The notes: generated by a model not told the origin, from the sequence alone. 10,362 nt of DNA from CALJFL01 sp964590005 (GCA_964590005.1 CAZPVJ010000085.1:1-10362); one strand, 5' to 3'. Numbered from the stretch's first letter, positions 1-5,974 are shown. A program made the numbers and translations.

Positions 1-1184
1 GTGGAGACACTGTCTAGATTCTGCTCAAAATAGTAGAGGCCCGCCACGTAGTTCAGCCGGTCCCCGATAAAGGCCACCCTCAGCTCCTGCGAGAACGAAT
101 CCTGCTCCGCGTCATTGGTATCAAACAGCGCGTCAGCATCGGTAAAGTCGGCATCAATGGTGTCGAAGGAGTCGAAGTACCGCCAGCCACTGATCGAGGT
201 CAAGGTGTAATCACCCATGGCGTAATCGATCTGAATAGAAACCCCCGAATCCTCGGACTCTGAGGTTGGGTTCTTGTTATAGGCTACCTTGTTATCCCAG
301 ATACGCGACTCGGGAATGAAAGTGGCACCGCGGGCTTCCAGGCCAGCATCAGACCCAAGCGTACCGTCGTTGTAGCGCAAGTCTTCCCGGTTGTTGTCAT
401 ACCAGACCGTGGTACCACAGCACACCTCATCAACCTCGGAATCGTCTACGATCACGCGGACCGTTAAATCATCGTTGGGCGTCCACAACGCCTGCGCGCG
501 CCAGCCCCAACGATCGCGGTCGAAGATTTCATCGCTGCTATCCACGGCAAGGTTTTCTATCCAACCATCCCGCTGACTGGAAAAGCCGGTCACTCGAAAC
601 GCCAGAACATCTTCAATCGCGCTGAAAGAGACCGCGCCGCTCAGGTTTACAAGGTCGTAGTTACCTACAGTGGCCTCGACAAATGCCGTCCCCTCATGGT
701 CAGGCGCCACGGTCAAAAACTGCACCGCACCGGAGAGTGTGTTACGACCAAACAGGGTGCCCTGTGGTCCGCGCAACACCTCCACTGAGGCGATATCAAC
801 CAACTGATTGATCATGGAACTCTGCCGAGAGCGATACACGCCGTCGACATACAGGCCCACCGAAGATTCCTGACCAAAGTTGTTACCGCCGGTACCCACA
901 CCCCGAATTGAGAAATTGGATGTCGTGGCGTTCTGGTTCTGGTCGATGGTCAGACCCGGGGCATTGGTCTGCAGGTCGAAGACGTCCTTGATGCCCGATT
1001 CCTGCAATGCCGCGCCACTGAAAGCAGATACCGAGATCGGCACATCCTGTAGACTCTGCTCGCGTTTCTGCGCGGTGACGATGACTTCTTCAAGCATCGG
1101 CTGGGCGCCGAGCTGAAAGCTTGTGATTCCCAGGACTACTGCGGCGAGACAACGCCCAACCCAGCTACGGTTGCTTACGGACAT
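1..1184 (-). CDS. TonB-dependent outer-membrane receptor, N-terminal part (runs off left edge)
   Basis: Outer-membrane active transporter driven by TonB-ExbBD; the substrate cannot be told from this part. The 394 visible residues start with a Sec signal (hydrophobic core about 12-27, ending near LGAQ), followed by a TonB box, LEEVIVTAQKRE at 31-42. The plug domain follows (about 46-165), with the family motifs FSIRGVG (91-97), VGLYVDGVY (109-117) and VEVLRGPQGTLFGRN (134-148). Barrel strands begin near 168, and a vicinal Cys pair (C255-C256) sits in a likely surface loop. Family members are usually 700-900 residues, so roughly half is missing because the window ends; there is no internal stop or frameshift. 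ATG at 1184 is chosen because it gives a complete signal peptide and has a weak GTAGG ribosome site upstream. The gene is divergent from the BtrH-like gene across a 452-bp gap. Family certain, substrate unknown. Confidence 0.95.
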   Translation of the reverse strand, partial: MSVSNRSWVGRCLAAVVLGITSFQLGAQPMLEEVIVTAQKREQSLQDVPISVSAFSGAALQESGIKDVFDLQTNAPGLTIDQNQNATTSNFSIRGVGTGGNNFGQESSVGLYVDGVYRSRQSSMINQLVDIASVEVLRGPQGTLFGRNTLSGAVQFLTVAPDHEGTAFVEATVGNYDLVNLSGAVSFSAIEDVLAFRVTGFSSQRDGWIENLAVDSSDEIFDRDRWGWRAQALWTPNDDLTVRVIVDDSEVDEVCCGTTVWYDNNREDLRYNDGTLGSDAGLEARGATFIPESRIWDNKVAYNKNPTSESEDSGVSIQIDYAMGDYTLTSISGWRYFDSFDTIDADFTDADALFDTNDAEQDSFSQELRVAFIGDRLNYVAGLYYFEQNLDSVS

Positions 1185-1210
1185 GGTGACTACCTACGGT
1201 TACTTATTTG

Positions 1211-1237
1211 ATTATTCCGCGGAGTTTACCATGTCAA
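1211..1237 (-). promoter_or_regulatory. Candidate sigma-70 promoter of the TonB-dependent receptor
   Basis: Reading leftwards, a perfect -35 TTGACA (1237-1232) is followed after 15 bp by AATAAT (1216-1211), five of six matches to the -10 consensus. Transcription would begin near 1204, leaving about 20 nt before the ATG at 1184. The spacer is shorter than the optimal 17 bp and contains the palindrome CCGCGG, so activity may depend on an activator. Seen by eye only. Confidence 0.5.
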
Positions 1238-1331
1238 CACTGCAAATCATCTCCCCCGGCGAGACTCGTGTATTAATTACGAAATGACCACAAATTGGAT
1301 GTAATGCATTGTTTTTTATGGGGTTTATTCG

Positions 1332-1344
1332 ATATCAGTGATAT
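1332..1344. promoter_or_regulatory. 13-bp palindrome upstream of receptor, possible operator
   Basis: ATATCA-G-TGATAT is a perfect inverted repeat around one central base. It is loosely framed by GGGG (1320-1323) and CCCC (1346-1349). It lies about 95 bp upstream of the receptor -35 box, a distance more typical of an activator or a distal regulator than of a simple repressor. No known regulator is assigned, and a site this short could be chance. Confidence 0.25.
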
Positions 1345-1463
1345 TCCCCACGCTATCACAGGTTGTGGATAGTACTTTTTTGTCCAGATTCACCACCATT
1401 CTGTCAGCCTTATGGGTTACGAAGGGGGCTCGAACTACGCGAGCTGGCCAAACAGCTACCTGC

Positions 1464-1498
1464 GTCTGTTTAGTATGAGGGACCGGGCTTAAACAGAC
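1464..1498. repeat. 9-bp inverted repeat with 17-nt spacer, possible operator
   Basis: GTCTGTTTA (1464-1472) and TAAACAGAC (1490-1498) are perfect reverse complements, with centres 26 bp apart. A third copy of the core, AAACAG, lies at 1450-1455. The element is about 100 bp upstream of the likely start of transcription of the rightward BtrH-like gene. It could be a regulator site or an RNA hairpin; there is no T-tract, so it is not a standard terminator. Confidence 0.35.
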
Positions 1499-1599
1499 CC
1501 TCTCGGCTGGGTTGATCTTATCGCGGCGCAGGCCCTGTCAGGGGACGGCCGACCGTGTTATTCGCCCCTTAAGAGAGGTAAGGCCACAACGATTTACAC

Positions 1600-1605
1600 T
1601 ATACT
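1600..1605 (+). promoter_or_regulatory. Candidate -10 box of the BtrH-like gene
   Basis: TATACT, five of six matches to TATAAT, lies 31 bp before the ATG at 1637. It would place the transcript start near 1612, with the GGAGG ribosome site (1621-1625) in the short leader. No recognisable -35 box is found 15-19 bp upstream (sequence around GGTAAG), so if this promoter is used it probably needs an activator. Confidence 0.35.
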
Positions 1606-1636
1606 GCCAACAGCAAGCCTGGAGGCTACTCACACA

Positions 1637-2692
1637 ATGCGCTGCCTGATTGATGACTTTCGAATCGTACCCGCCGGCCACTGCGGCAGTGGCGCGATGC
1701 GCAACCTGATATACCACTACTGCAACCTGGATCTTGAGGAAGGGGTGGTGTTCGGTCTGGGCGCGGGTCTTGATACCGTTTACTTCGATTTTCCCGGTGA
1801 AGAGCCGCCATTCATGCTGTTTGGCCGGGGCTCAACCATGGAAGCCGACCTCGCTGATACATTGGGGCTGGACTACCAGGAGCAGATACAAGCCGACGAT
1901 GAACTTGCCTGGCAAGAAGTTCGCGAGGAAGTTCTGGCGGGCAGGCCCACCATGCTATCTGGCGATATCTATTACCTGGACTATCGAGAGTTCAAGGTCC
2001 ACTTTCCGGCCCACCGCTTCATTTTGCTGGGCTTCGACGAGGACAAGGGCGAGTGCTATATCGCCGACCGTGTGAATGACTATGTCGAGACTTGCTCCCT
2101 GTCTGCGCTGGCCAAAAGCCGCAATCCCGGCAGCGTCATATCCACTCACAACCTGTGGGGTAAATTCAGTAGCGGCGCACAACGCAACCCGCTGCCGTTG
2201 GCCTGTGGTATCGCTTTGCGCAAGACGGTGGAGAGAATGCAGGGCATAGATAGCTCTCAACGCGATGGCATGGCGGCCATGACGGGCAAGCCGGATTCCG
2301 TTGCCACAGGACTGAAAGGTATGCGCGCGTTTATCGATCATCTTCACCAATGGCAGACCCTACCCGAGCCGACGCCCTACGCCCAGTATGTCGACAACGC
2401 CATAATAAAGTTTGGTACCGGCGGAGGCTTCTTTCGGAATCACTTCGCCGTTTTTATGGCATGGGCTAATCAGCAAAGGCCCGACCTGGTGACAGCAACC
2501 ACGGTCGATCTGGCCACACAATCGGCCAGCGAATGGAATGGGCTATCCCCTACCATGCAATCGCTGGTTCAAACACCCGGGGACAGCGCGCTGTGGCAGC
2601 AAGCTATAGAACAAGCAGAATCAATCTTTGAAACCGAATACGCGCTGTTCAATTTCCTGGGGGATACCGTACTGCGCGACTCAGCCGCCTGA
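1637..2692 (+). CDS. BtrH_N / DUF4872 domain protein (papain-like fold acyltransferase or peptidase relative)
   Basis: Cytoplasmic 351-residue protein of the BtrH family, named for the butirosin enzyme BtrH that transfers an acyl chain from an acyl carrier protein to an aminoglycoside. The N-terminal domain (about 5-175) carries the family Cys motif GHCGSGAMRNL with C16 as expected nucleophile. It also has the block PAHRFILLGFD (124-134, H126) followed by YIAD (141-144, D144), which together fit a Cys-His-Asp arrangement of the C39/papain-like fold. The helical C-terminal part matches DUF4872, including GTGGGFFR at 260-267. There is no signal peptide. The ATG at 1637 follows GGAGG by 11 nt. 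No acyl carrier protein, NRPS, PKS or sugar gene is in view, so the substrate is unknown. It stands alone, divergent from the receptor and convergent with the UrcA gene. Domain call is firm by motif; enzymatic role is inferred. Confidence 0.85.
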   Translation: MRCLIDDFRIVPAGHCGSGAMRNLIYHYCNLDLEEGVVFGLGAGLDTVYFDFPGEEPPFMLFGRGSTMEADLADTLGLDYQEQIQADDELAWQEVREEVLAGRPTMLSGDIYYLDYREFKVHFPAHRFILLGFDEDKGECYIADRVNDYVETCSLSALAKSRNPGSVISTHNLWGKFSSGAQRNPLPLACGIALRKTVERMQGIDSSQRDGMAAMTGKPDSVATGLKGMRAFIDHLHQWQTLPEPTPYAQYVDNAIIKFGTGGGFFRNHFAVFMAWANQQRPDLVTATTVDLATQSASEWNGLSPTMQSLVQTPGDSALWQQAIEQAESIFETEYALFNFLGDTVLRDSAA

Positions 2693-2710
2693 TCAGAGGC
2701 GGTATAGGTT

Positions 2711-2736
2711 GGAGTGCTGCATCGCTGCAGCACTCC
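2711..2736. terminator. Perfect 10-bp hairpin between convergent genes
   Basis: GGAGTGCTGC (2711-2720) pairs perfectly with GCAGCACTCC (2727-2736) around the 6-nt loop ATCGCT. It begins 19 nt after the stop of the BtrH-like gene and lies 47 nt beyond the end of the UrcA gene. No T-tract follows on either strand, so it is a strong hairpin but not a classical intrinsic terminator. It may block read-through in both directions or protect mRNA 3' ends. Confidence 0.55.
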
Positions 2737-2742
2737 GGAGGA

Positions 2743-2757
2743 CTCCCGCCCGGGGAG
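2743..2757. repeat. Second small GC hairpin between convergent genes
   Basis: CTCCC (2743-2747) pairs with GGGAG (2753-2757) around the loop GCCCG. It sits 6 bp to the right of the 10-bp hairpin and 25 bp past the end of the UrcA gene. It is GC-rich with no T-tract. It probably acts together with the neighbouring hairpin, but on its own it could be chance. Confidence 0.3.
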
Positions 2758-2782
2758 GCGAGAGACTGGGAGAAGACCCCGA

Positions 2783-3136
2783 CTAGTTGCCGATAGAGGC
2801 CAGCTGTTCTGAACCAACCTGGCTGACTGCAGCGCTCACCGCCTCTTCAAAACACTCACGGTTTCGTGCCGCTGTGCTCAATCCACCTGCCTCGCGCAGT
2901 CCGGTAGGACCGCAAACCTTTCGTGCGGCACGCTTGATCTGGCCGTAAAGGTTGTCTAAACCCTCCTCGTTTGCCAGCTCGCTCGCTGTGTACTGGATAG
3001 TGATGCTCTGGCTACCTTGATGATTACCCTGCACGAAGGTCTCATCGACTTGCTCTGCGTAAGCCTGAGCGGAAATACCCAGTGCCAGGGTCATAGTGGC
3101 AACTGACAATACTGATGTTTTTGTGAACGTTTTCAT
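2783..3136 (-). CDS. UrcA family secreted protein
   Basis: Small exported protein of the UrcA family, whose biochemical role is not established. Residues 1-27 form a Sec signal peptide with cleavage likely after AYA. The mature part shows the family pattern: a short beta-like opening (ITIQYTASELANEEG), then LYGQIKRAARKVCGP (63-77), then a helical RNRECFEEAVSAAVSQVG (91-108). Two Cys (C75 and C95) are positioned for a disulfide in the periplasm. At 117 residues it has the normal family length. ATG at 3136 has GGGAG about 9 nt upstream. It lies downstream of, and on the same strand as, the LytTR two-component genes, with a 198-bp gap holding a palindrome and repeats, so it probably has its own promoter. 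Family assignment is strong; function unknown. Confidence 0.88.
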   Translation of the reverse strand: MKTFTKTSVLSVATMTLALGISAQAYAEQVDETFVQGNHQGSQSITIQYTASELANEEGLDNLYGQIKRAARKVCGPTGLREAGGLSTAARNRECFEEAVSAAVSQVGSEQLASIGN

Positions 3137-3162
3137 AAGATCTACTCCCTACCTCAATTAAT

Positions 3163-3176
3163 GCGACCGTGGTCGC
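3163..3176. promoter_or_regulatory. 14-bp palindrome in UrcA upstream region, candidate operator
   Basis: GCGACC-GT-GGTCGC is a perfect 6-bp inverted repeat with a 2-bp centre, 27-40 bp upstream of the UrcA ATG. A weak promoter reading leftwards (TTCTTG near 3186, ATTAAT near 3160) would place the palindrome in its spacer, which is where a repressor or a MerR-type activator would bind. The promoter boxes are poor, so this is suggestive only. Confidence 0.35.
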
Positions 3177-3274
3177 TTCCCAAGAACCTTGCGCTATCAA
3201 TGCGCTGGCCTTGAGACATAAGTTAGGGGTTCTTGCTACGACGTAAAACAGGCTTGCGGCGAGAGGTGAAAAGT

Positions 3275-3302
3275 TGTCGATGAGTTGAATGATTCTGTCG
3301 AT
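3275..3302. repeat. TGTCGAT direct repeats 21 bp apart upstream of UrcA
   Basis: TGTCGAT occurs at 3275-3281 and 3296-3302, giving a 21-bp start-to-start spacing (two helical turns). LytTR-type regulators are known to bind pairs of direct repeats with about this spacing, and a LytTR gene ends at 3335. However, the repeats do not match the published LytTR half-site consensus well, and two matching 7-mers within 200 bp can arise by chance. Confidence 0.25.
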
Positions 3303-3305
3303 AAA

Positions 3306-3321
3306 CCGTTTCTTGTAACGG
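3306..3321 (-). terminator. Weak stem-loop after the kinase/regulator operon
   Basis: On the minus strand CCGTT, a 6-nt loop and AACGG are followed by TTTAT, starting 14 nt past the response-regulator stop codon. The stem can extend by a G-T and an A-T pair. It is the only terminator-like structure between the regulator and the UrcA gene, but it is short and AT-poor in its tail, so read-through into UrcA is possible. Confidence 0.3.
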
Positions 3322-3334
3322 CTCATCGCGCTGA

Positions 3335-4135
3335 TTATCCGTCAAGAAATGACTTGATCCGGTCGCGATAGCTGCGACTTACCTTCAACTGGGCACCACT
3401 GGTGAGCGTTAATACATACTCGCCGTTGAGGTGGGAGGCGGCGCTGGCGATCGCATTCGCATTAACAATACTTGAGCGATGCACGCGAATAAACGTATCG
3501 GGGTTCAGGCTCGACTCTAGGCGCTTCATGGTCGTGCGCATAATATGCGTCTTGCCAGCGGCATGCACGCACATGTAATCGCCCGCCGCATCAACCCATT
3601 CGATATCAGCGATCTTGACCAACTGGAACTCACTGCCATCCTTTATCGTTAAGCGCTCGGGCCACTGTTGCTCACCGGGTGCATCATCCACCAACTCCCT
3701 GGCGCCACCTGACTCGCTGCGACCACTTATTACGGCCAACAGCTCCTCTTTACTGCCGATAGACTGCTGGGCATGTCGAACCACCGCACGCTCTACCGCT
3801 TCGGCCAGGCGTTCTTCATCAATAGGCTTCAGTACGTAGTCGAGCGCATGTACTTTGAAAGCGTCTATGGCGTATTGGTCAAACGCCGTGACAAAAATAA
3901 TGAGCGGCATGGCATCGGCCTGCAGCTCACACACCACGTCAAAGCCATCCATGCCGGGCATCTGGATGTCCAGAAAGACCACATCGGGCGACTGGGCCGC
4001 TATCTCCTTGAGAGCCTCCTGCCCGTTGGCGCATTCAGCTACCACTTCGACCTGAGGAATTGCCGCCAGGCGCAGCGCCAGACCTCGGCGCGCCAGTCGC
4101 TCGTCATCAACCACAATGGCTCTCAGTGATGTCAT
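3335..4135 (-). CDS. LytTR-family two-component response regulator
   Basis: DNA-binding response regulator of the LytR/AlgR type, 266 residues. The receiver domain (about 4-120) has the acidic pair D10-D11, phospho-acceptor D56 in FLDIQMPG, the switch residue T83 in FVTAFD and K103 in LKPID. A linker (about 122-158) leads to the LytTR DNA-binding domain (about 160-263), recognisable from RLTIKDG, IEWVDAAGDYMCVH, FIRVHRSSIVN and VSRSYRDRIKSFL. Its ATG overlaps the kinase stop (ATGA), so translation is coupled and the kinase is its partner. LytTR proteins bind paired direct repeats near promoters and commonly activate envelope or secreted-protein genes; the downstream UrcA gene is an obvious candidate target, which is inference. 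All key residues are present. Confidence 0.95.
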   Translation of the reverse strand: MTSLRAIVVDDERLARRGLALRLAAIPQVEVVAECANGQEALKEIAAQSPDVVFLDIQMPGMDGFDVVCELQADAMPLIIFVTAFDQYAIDAFKVHALDYVLKPIDEERLAEAVERAVVRHAQQSIGSKEELLAVISGRSESGGARELVDDAPGEQQWPERLTIKDGSEFQLVKIADIEWVDAAGDYMCVHAAGKTHIMRTTMKRLESSLNPDTFIRVHRSSIVNANAIASAASHLNGEYVLTLTSGAQLKVSRSYRDRIKSFLDG

Positions 4136-5226
4136 CGTTCAGCAGCGTCCTTTTCCAGCGGTATACGGATAGTGATAGTCAGTCCGTGCGGCTCGGTAGT
4201 CGTCAGCCTGAATGACTGGCTGTCTCCGTATATCTCTTTCAGCCGCTCGCGACAGTTTGCCAGGCCGACACCACCGCCCTTGGGCAAGCGCCCCTGGCGC
4301 AAATCCAGCCCTGGCCCATCATCGGCGACTGACAATACCAGCTCACCACCATCGACCAACGCTGACACCGCTATTGAACCGCCATTGATCGCCTGCGAGA
4401 TGGCGTACTTAATGGAGTTCTCCACCAGCGGCTGCAGCAACAGACTGGGCATGAGCGCATCGCGCGCACCCGGATCCACTTCAAAAATCAGTTTAAGTCG
4501 CTCGTCGAACCTGACTTTTTCTATATCAAGGTAAAGCTTCAGCGCGGCGACTTCATCGGCCACGGTAACCTTTAACATAGGGTCGTTATCCAGCGAATAG
4601 CGAAGAAACCGTGACAGCCGGGTCACCATGGTATTGGCCAGCTCAGTGTCCTTATCAAGAATCAAGGTAGAGATGGCGTTCAGCGTGTTAAACAGAAAAT
4701 GTGGATTGAGCTGGTAGTGCAGCATCTTCAACTGCGCCTCATGGGCCATGGACAGTGCTTTCAGGCTGCGCTGCTTCTCTTCCTGAACCATCAGGTAAAA
4801 CTTGATACCGAAGTAGAGCGCACTCCAGACCACCATCACCATGAAGGCACTATTGGTTCCTTCAAAGTGTGACCAGAAACCGGTTCCCTTGGTCACTGCC
4901 TCGGCCATCGCTTCGGGGAAAAGGCTGCGGAAAGTAATAACCCGGCTGGCCATCCAGGTAGCACCGGCAAGGTAGGAACCGCCGAGAATCGCGATTACCC
5001 GCCAGATTATCTCTCTCTCCCAGACCGCGCGATACAGTGCGCGCAATAACAGGGTAATCAGCATACCCATGGTGCTGACGACCGGAAGATAGATGGCGTA
5101 GGTAGACTCCGGCCTGCCCCAAACTACCATCCCGAGATAAAACGTTATCGCCCAGCCGCCCCAGCCAGCAAATTGCAGGACCCAGAACAGGTAGCGCTTG
5201 TTTTCCAGCATTTGTTGTATTTGCAT
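4132..5226 (-). CDS. LytS-type membrane histidine kinase (His_kinase family)
   Basis: Inner-membrane sensor kinase, 364 residues, partner of the overlapping LytTR regulator. Four predicted transmembrane helices (about 12-34, 43-65, 74-96, 125-147) are joined by short loops, with no large periplasmic or PAS sensing domain, so the signal is probably sensed in or at the membrane. A short helical linker (about 148-168) leads to the phospho-acceptor motif LNPHFLFNTLN with H176. The ATPase part has N270 in LLQPLVENSIKYA, the G1 box ADDGPG (301-306) and the G2 box KGGGVGLANCRERL (316-329). ATG at 5226 is the first possible start, as an in-frame TGA lies six codons upstream. It has no ribosome site; a -10 box sits just before it, suggesting leaderless translation. 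A second ATG at codon 6 also lacks a ribosome site. The trigger signal is unknown. Confidence 0.94.
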   Translation of the reverse strand: MQIQQMLENKRYLFWVLQFAGWGGWAITFYLGMVVWGRPESTYAIYLPVVSTMGMLITLLLRALYRAVWEREIIWRVIAILGGSYLAGATWMASRVITFRSLFPEAMAEAVTKGTGFWSHFEGTNSAFMVMVVWSALYFGIKFYLMVQEEKQRSLKALSMAHEAQLKMLHYQLNPHFLFNTLNAISTLILDKDTELANTMVTRLSRFLRYSLDNDPMLKVTVADEVAALKLYLDIEKVRFDERLKLIFEVDPGARDALMPSLLLQPLVENSIKYAISQAINGGSIAVSALVDGGELVLSVADDGPGLDLRQGRLPKGGGVGLANCRERLKEIYGDSQSFRLTTTEPHGLTITIRIPLEKDAAER

Positions 5227-5232
5227 CGGCCT

Positions 5233-5259
5233 ATTATAGGGTCAGTTGTAGGTCGTCAA
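5233..5259 (-). promoter_or_regulatory. Promoter of the kinase/regulator operon, predicted leaderless
   Basis: On the minus strand TTGACG (5259-5254) is followed after 15 bp by a perfect TATAAT (5238-5233). The last base of TATAAT is separated from the kinase ATG by six bases, which puts the usual transcript start on the A of the ATG. The -10 lies inside the 11-bp palindrome CCTAT-T-ATAGG (5230-5240), possibly a coincidence. No Shine-Dalgarno sequence is present. Confidence 0.55.
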
Positions 5260-5384
5260 TGGTATTTTATCCCGCATATCACTCATCCCACCGCAAACTC
5301 ATCCCTGCATCAAGTCACAGCACCGCGGATCAGGGGGATGGATTTTCGACTATCGGTGCATCGACCACCGCTTTTGCTGCTGGC

Positions 5385-5412
5385 AAAAAAAAGCCGGGCG
5401 CCATGGCCCGGC
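5385..5412 (-). terminator. Intrinsic terminator of the small secreted-protein gene
   Basis: On the minus strand GCCGGGC (5412-5406), a 6-nt loop and GCCCGGC (5399-5393) form a perfect 7-bp GC stem followed directly by eight T (5392-5385). It lies 19 nt after the stop codon of the gene ending at 5432. This is a textbook rho-independent terminator and separates that gene from the kinase operon downstream on the same strand. Confidence 0.93.
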
Positions 5413-5431
5413 CGGTTAACTACGGACTACC

Positions 5432-5857
5432 TTACTTAAATGACACCTCCTGCATCAGTACGTTACTCATAATTGTGCGGATATCACCTCGCTTGATATT
5501 AGCTTTCTGGCCCTTTTCCAGGGAGCCAAACAACTCCTTGTTCTGGGCCTCAAAGTACTCCTGGGGCGTATCCAACATAGCAGCGGCAGAGCTCCATTCC
5601 ACCAACAGCCACAGGTCGGGTTCATTTTCGCGGACATTAACATTGGAGAACATGGTATAGGACACGACTTTGCCATCAGCCTTGAGCATCTCAAGAGACT
5701 TGCGCCATACATTGTTCAGATCACTGATGTAATCCTGAAAATGACCCGGTTTAGTGTCTACGCCGGTGACGGTCCAGTAAGTGCCCAGCTCATAATCCTC
5801 GGCGGCAGTCGCTGCCAGGGGGCAGAGCAATAGTAGTGCGATCAACAGTTTTTTCAT
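5432..5857 (-). CDS. Secreted small protein of unknown function
   Basis: A 141-residue protein I cannot assign to a named family. A clear Sec signal peptide (residues 1-19, two Lys then a Leu-rich core, ending ATA-A) predicts export to the periplasm; no lipobox Cys follows and the mature part has no Cys. The mature 120 residues alternate short strands (GTYWTVTGVDT, KVVSYTMFSNV, DLWLLVEWSS) with amphipathic helices (HFQDYISDLNNVWRKSLEMLKADG). That pattern is reminiscent of dimeric alpha-beta barrel (ABM/NIPSNAP-like) proteins, but this is a guess from pattern only. ATG at 5857 has GAGGA about 8 nt upstream. It is monocistronic: an intrinsic terminator follows at once, and upstream lies the divergent M2 peptidase gene with a shared 186-bp promoter region, so co-regulation with the peptidase is possible. 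Confidence 0.85.
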   Translation of the reverse strand: MKKLLIALLLLCPLAATAAEDYELGTYWTVTGVDTKPGHFQDYISDLNNVWRKSLEMLKADGKVVSYTMFSNVNVRENEPDLWLLVEWSSAAAMLDTPQEYFEAQNKELFGSLEKGQKANIKRGDIRTIMSNVLMQEVSFK

Positions 5858-5917
5858 TTTTTTATCCTCTATCCTTGAATGGAAGTATCACAGCTCCCCG
5901 GAAACGAAAGGGGCACC

Positions 5918-5956
5918 TCGCACTATAGTCCACTACGGGAAAGTTGCTTCGCACTA
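5918..5956. repeat. TCGCACTA direct repeats in divergent promoter region
   Basis: TCGCACTA occurs at 5918-5925 and 5949-5956, 31 bp apart (three helical turns). The left copy overlaps ACTATAGT, whose minus-strand TATAGT (5927-5922) is the best -10 candidate for the small secreted-protein gene, although no good -35 is seen. This could be a regulator site shared by the two divergent genes. Confidence 0.25.
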
Positions 5957-5974
5957 ACAGAAGATACTGAAACA

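Larger units (their letters stand above)
1185..1636. other. Divergent intergenic region between receptor and BtrH-like gene
   Basis: This is the only stretch over 300 bp without a gene. It holds the receptor promoter (1211-1237), a 13-bp palindrome (1332-1344), a 9-bp inverted repeat with a 17-nt spacer (1464-1498), a weak -10-like box for the rightward gene (1600-1605) and the GGAGG ribosome site of that gene (1621-1625). The left part (about 1200-1380) is AT-rich and the right part GC-richer. I see no convincing small gene, tRNA or riboswitch. A 26-codon reading frame at about 1412-1492 has no ribosome site. Confidence 0.6.

Noticed and set aside
1..1184. Receptor as a truncated pseudogene
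   Set aside because: The missing C-terminal half is explained by the window edge; the visible 394 codons are uninterrupted and carry all expected motifs.
1421..1450. Sequence resembling part of a tRNA T-arm (GGCTCGAACTA)
   Set aside because: No matching acceptor, D or anticodon arms can be drawn around it.
1412..1492. 26-codon plus-strand frame in the receptor/BtrH gap
   Set aside because: No ribosome site, no homology I can recognise, and it runs into the inverted repeat at 1464-1498. Most likely chance.
1955..2350. 131-codon minus-strand frame opposite the BtrH-like gene
   Set aside because: Shadow of a gene whose own motifs (HCGSGA, GTGGGFFR) are clear; no ribosome site.
3181..3235. 8-bp inverted repeat CAAGAACC / GGTTCTTG
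   Set aside because: The 39-nt spacer is long and there is no T-tract or promoter relation; expected by chance at this length in a 200-bp gap.
3042..3326. 94-codon minus-strand frame starting 9 bp after the response-regulator stop
   Set aside because: It overlaps the UrcA signal-peptide region in another frame, has no ribosome site and no recognisable domain. UrcA is well supported in this space.
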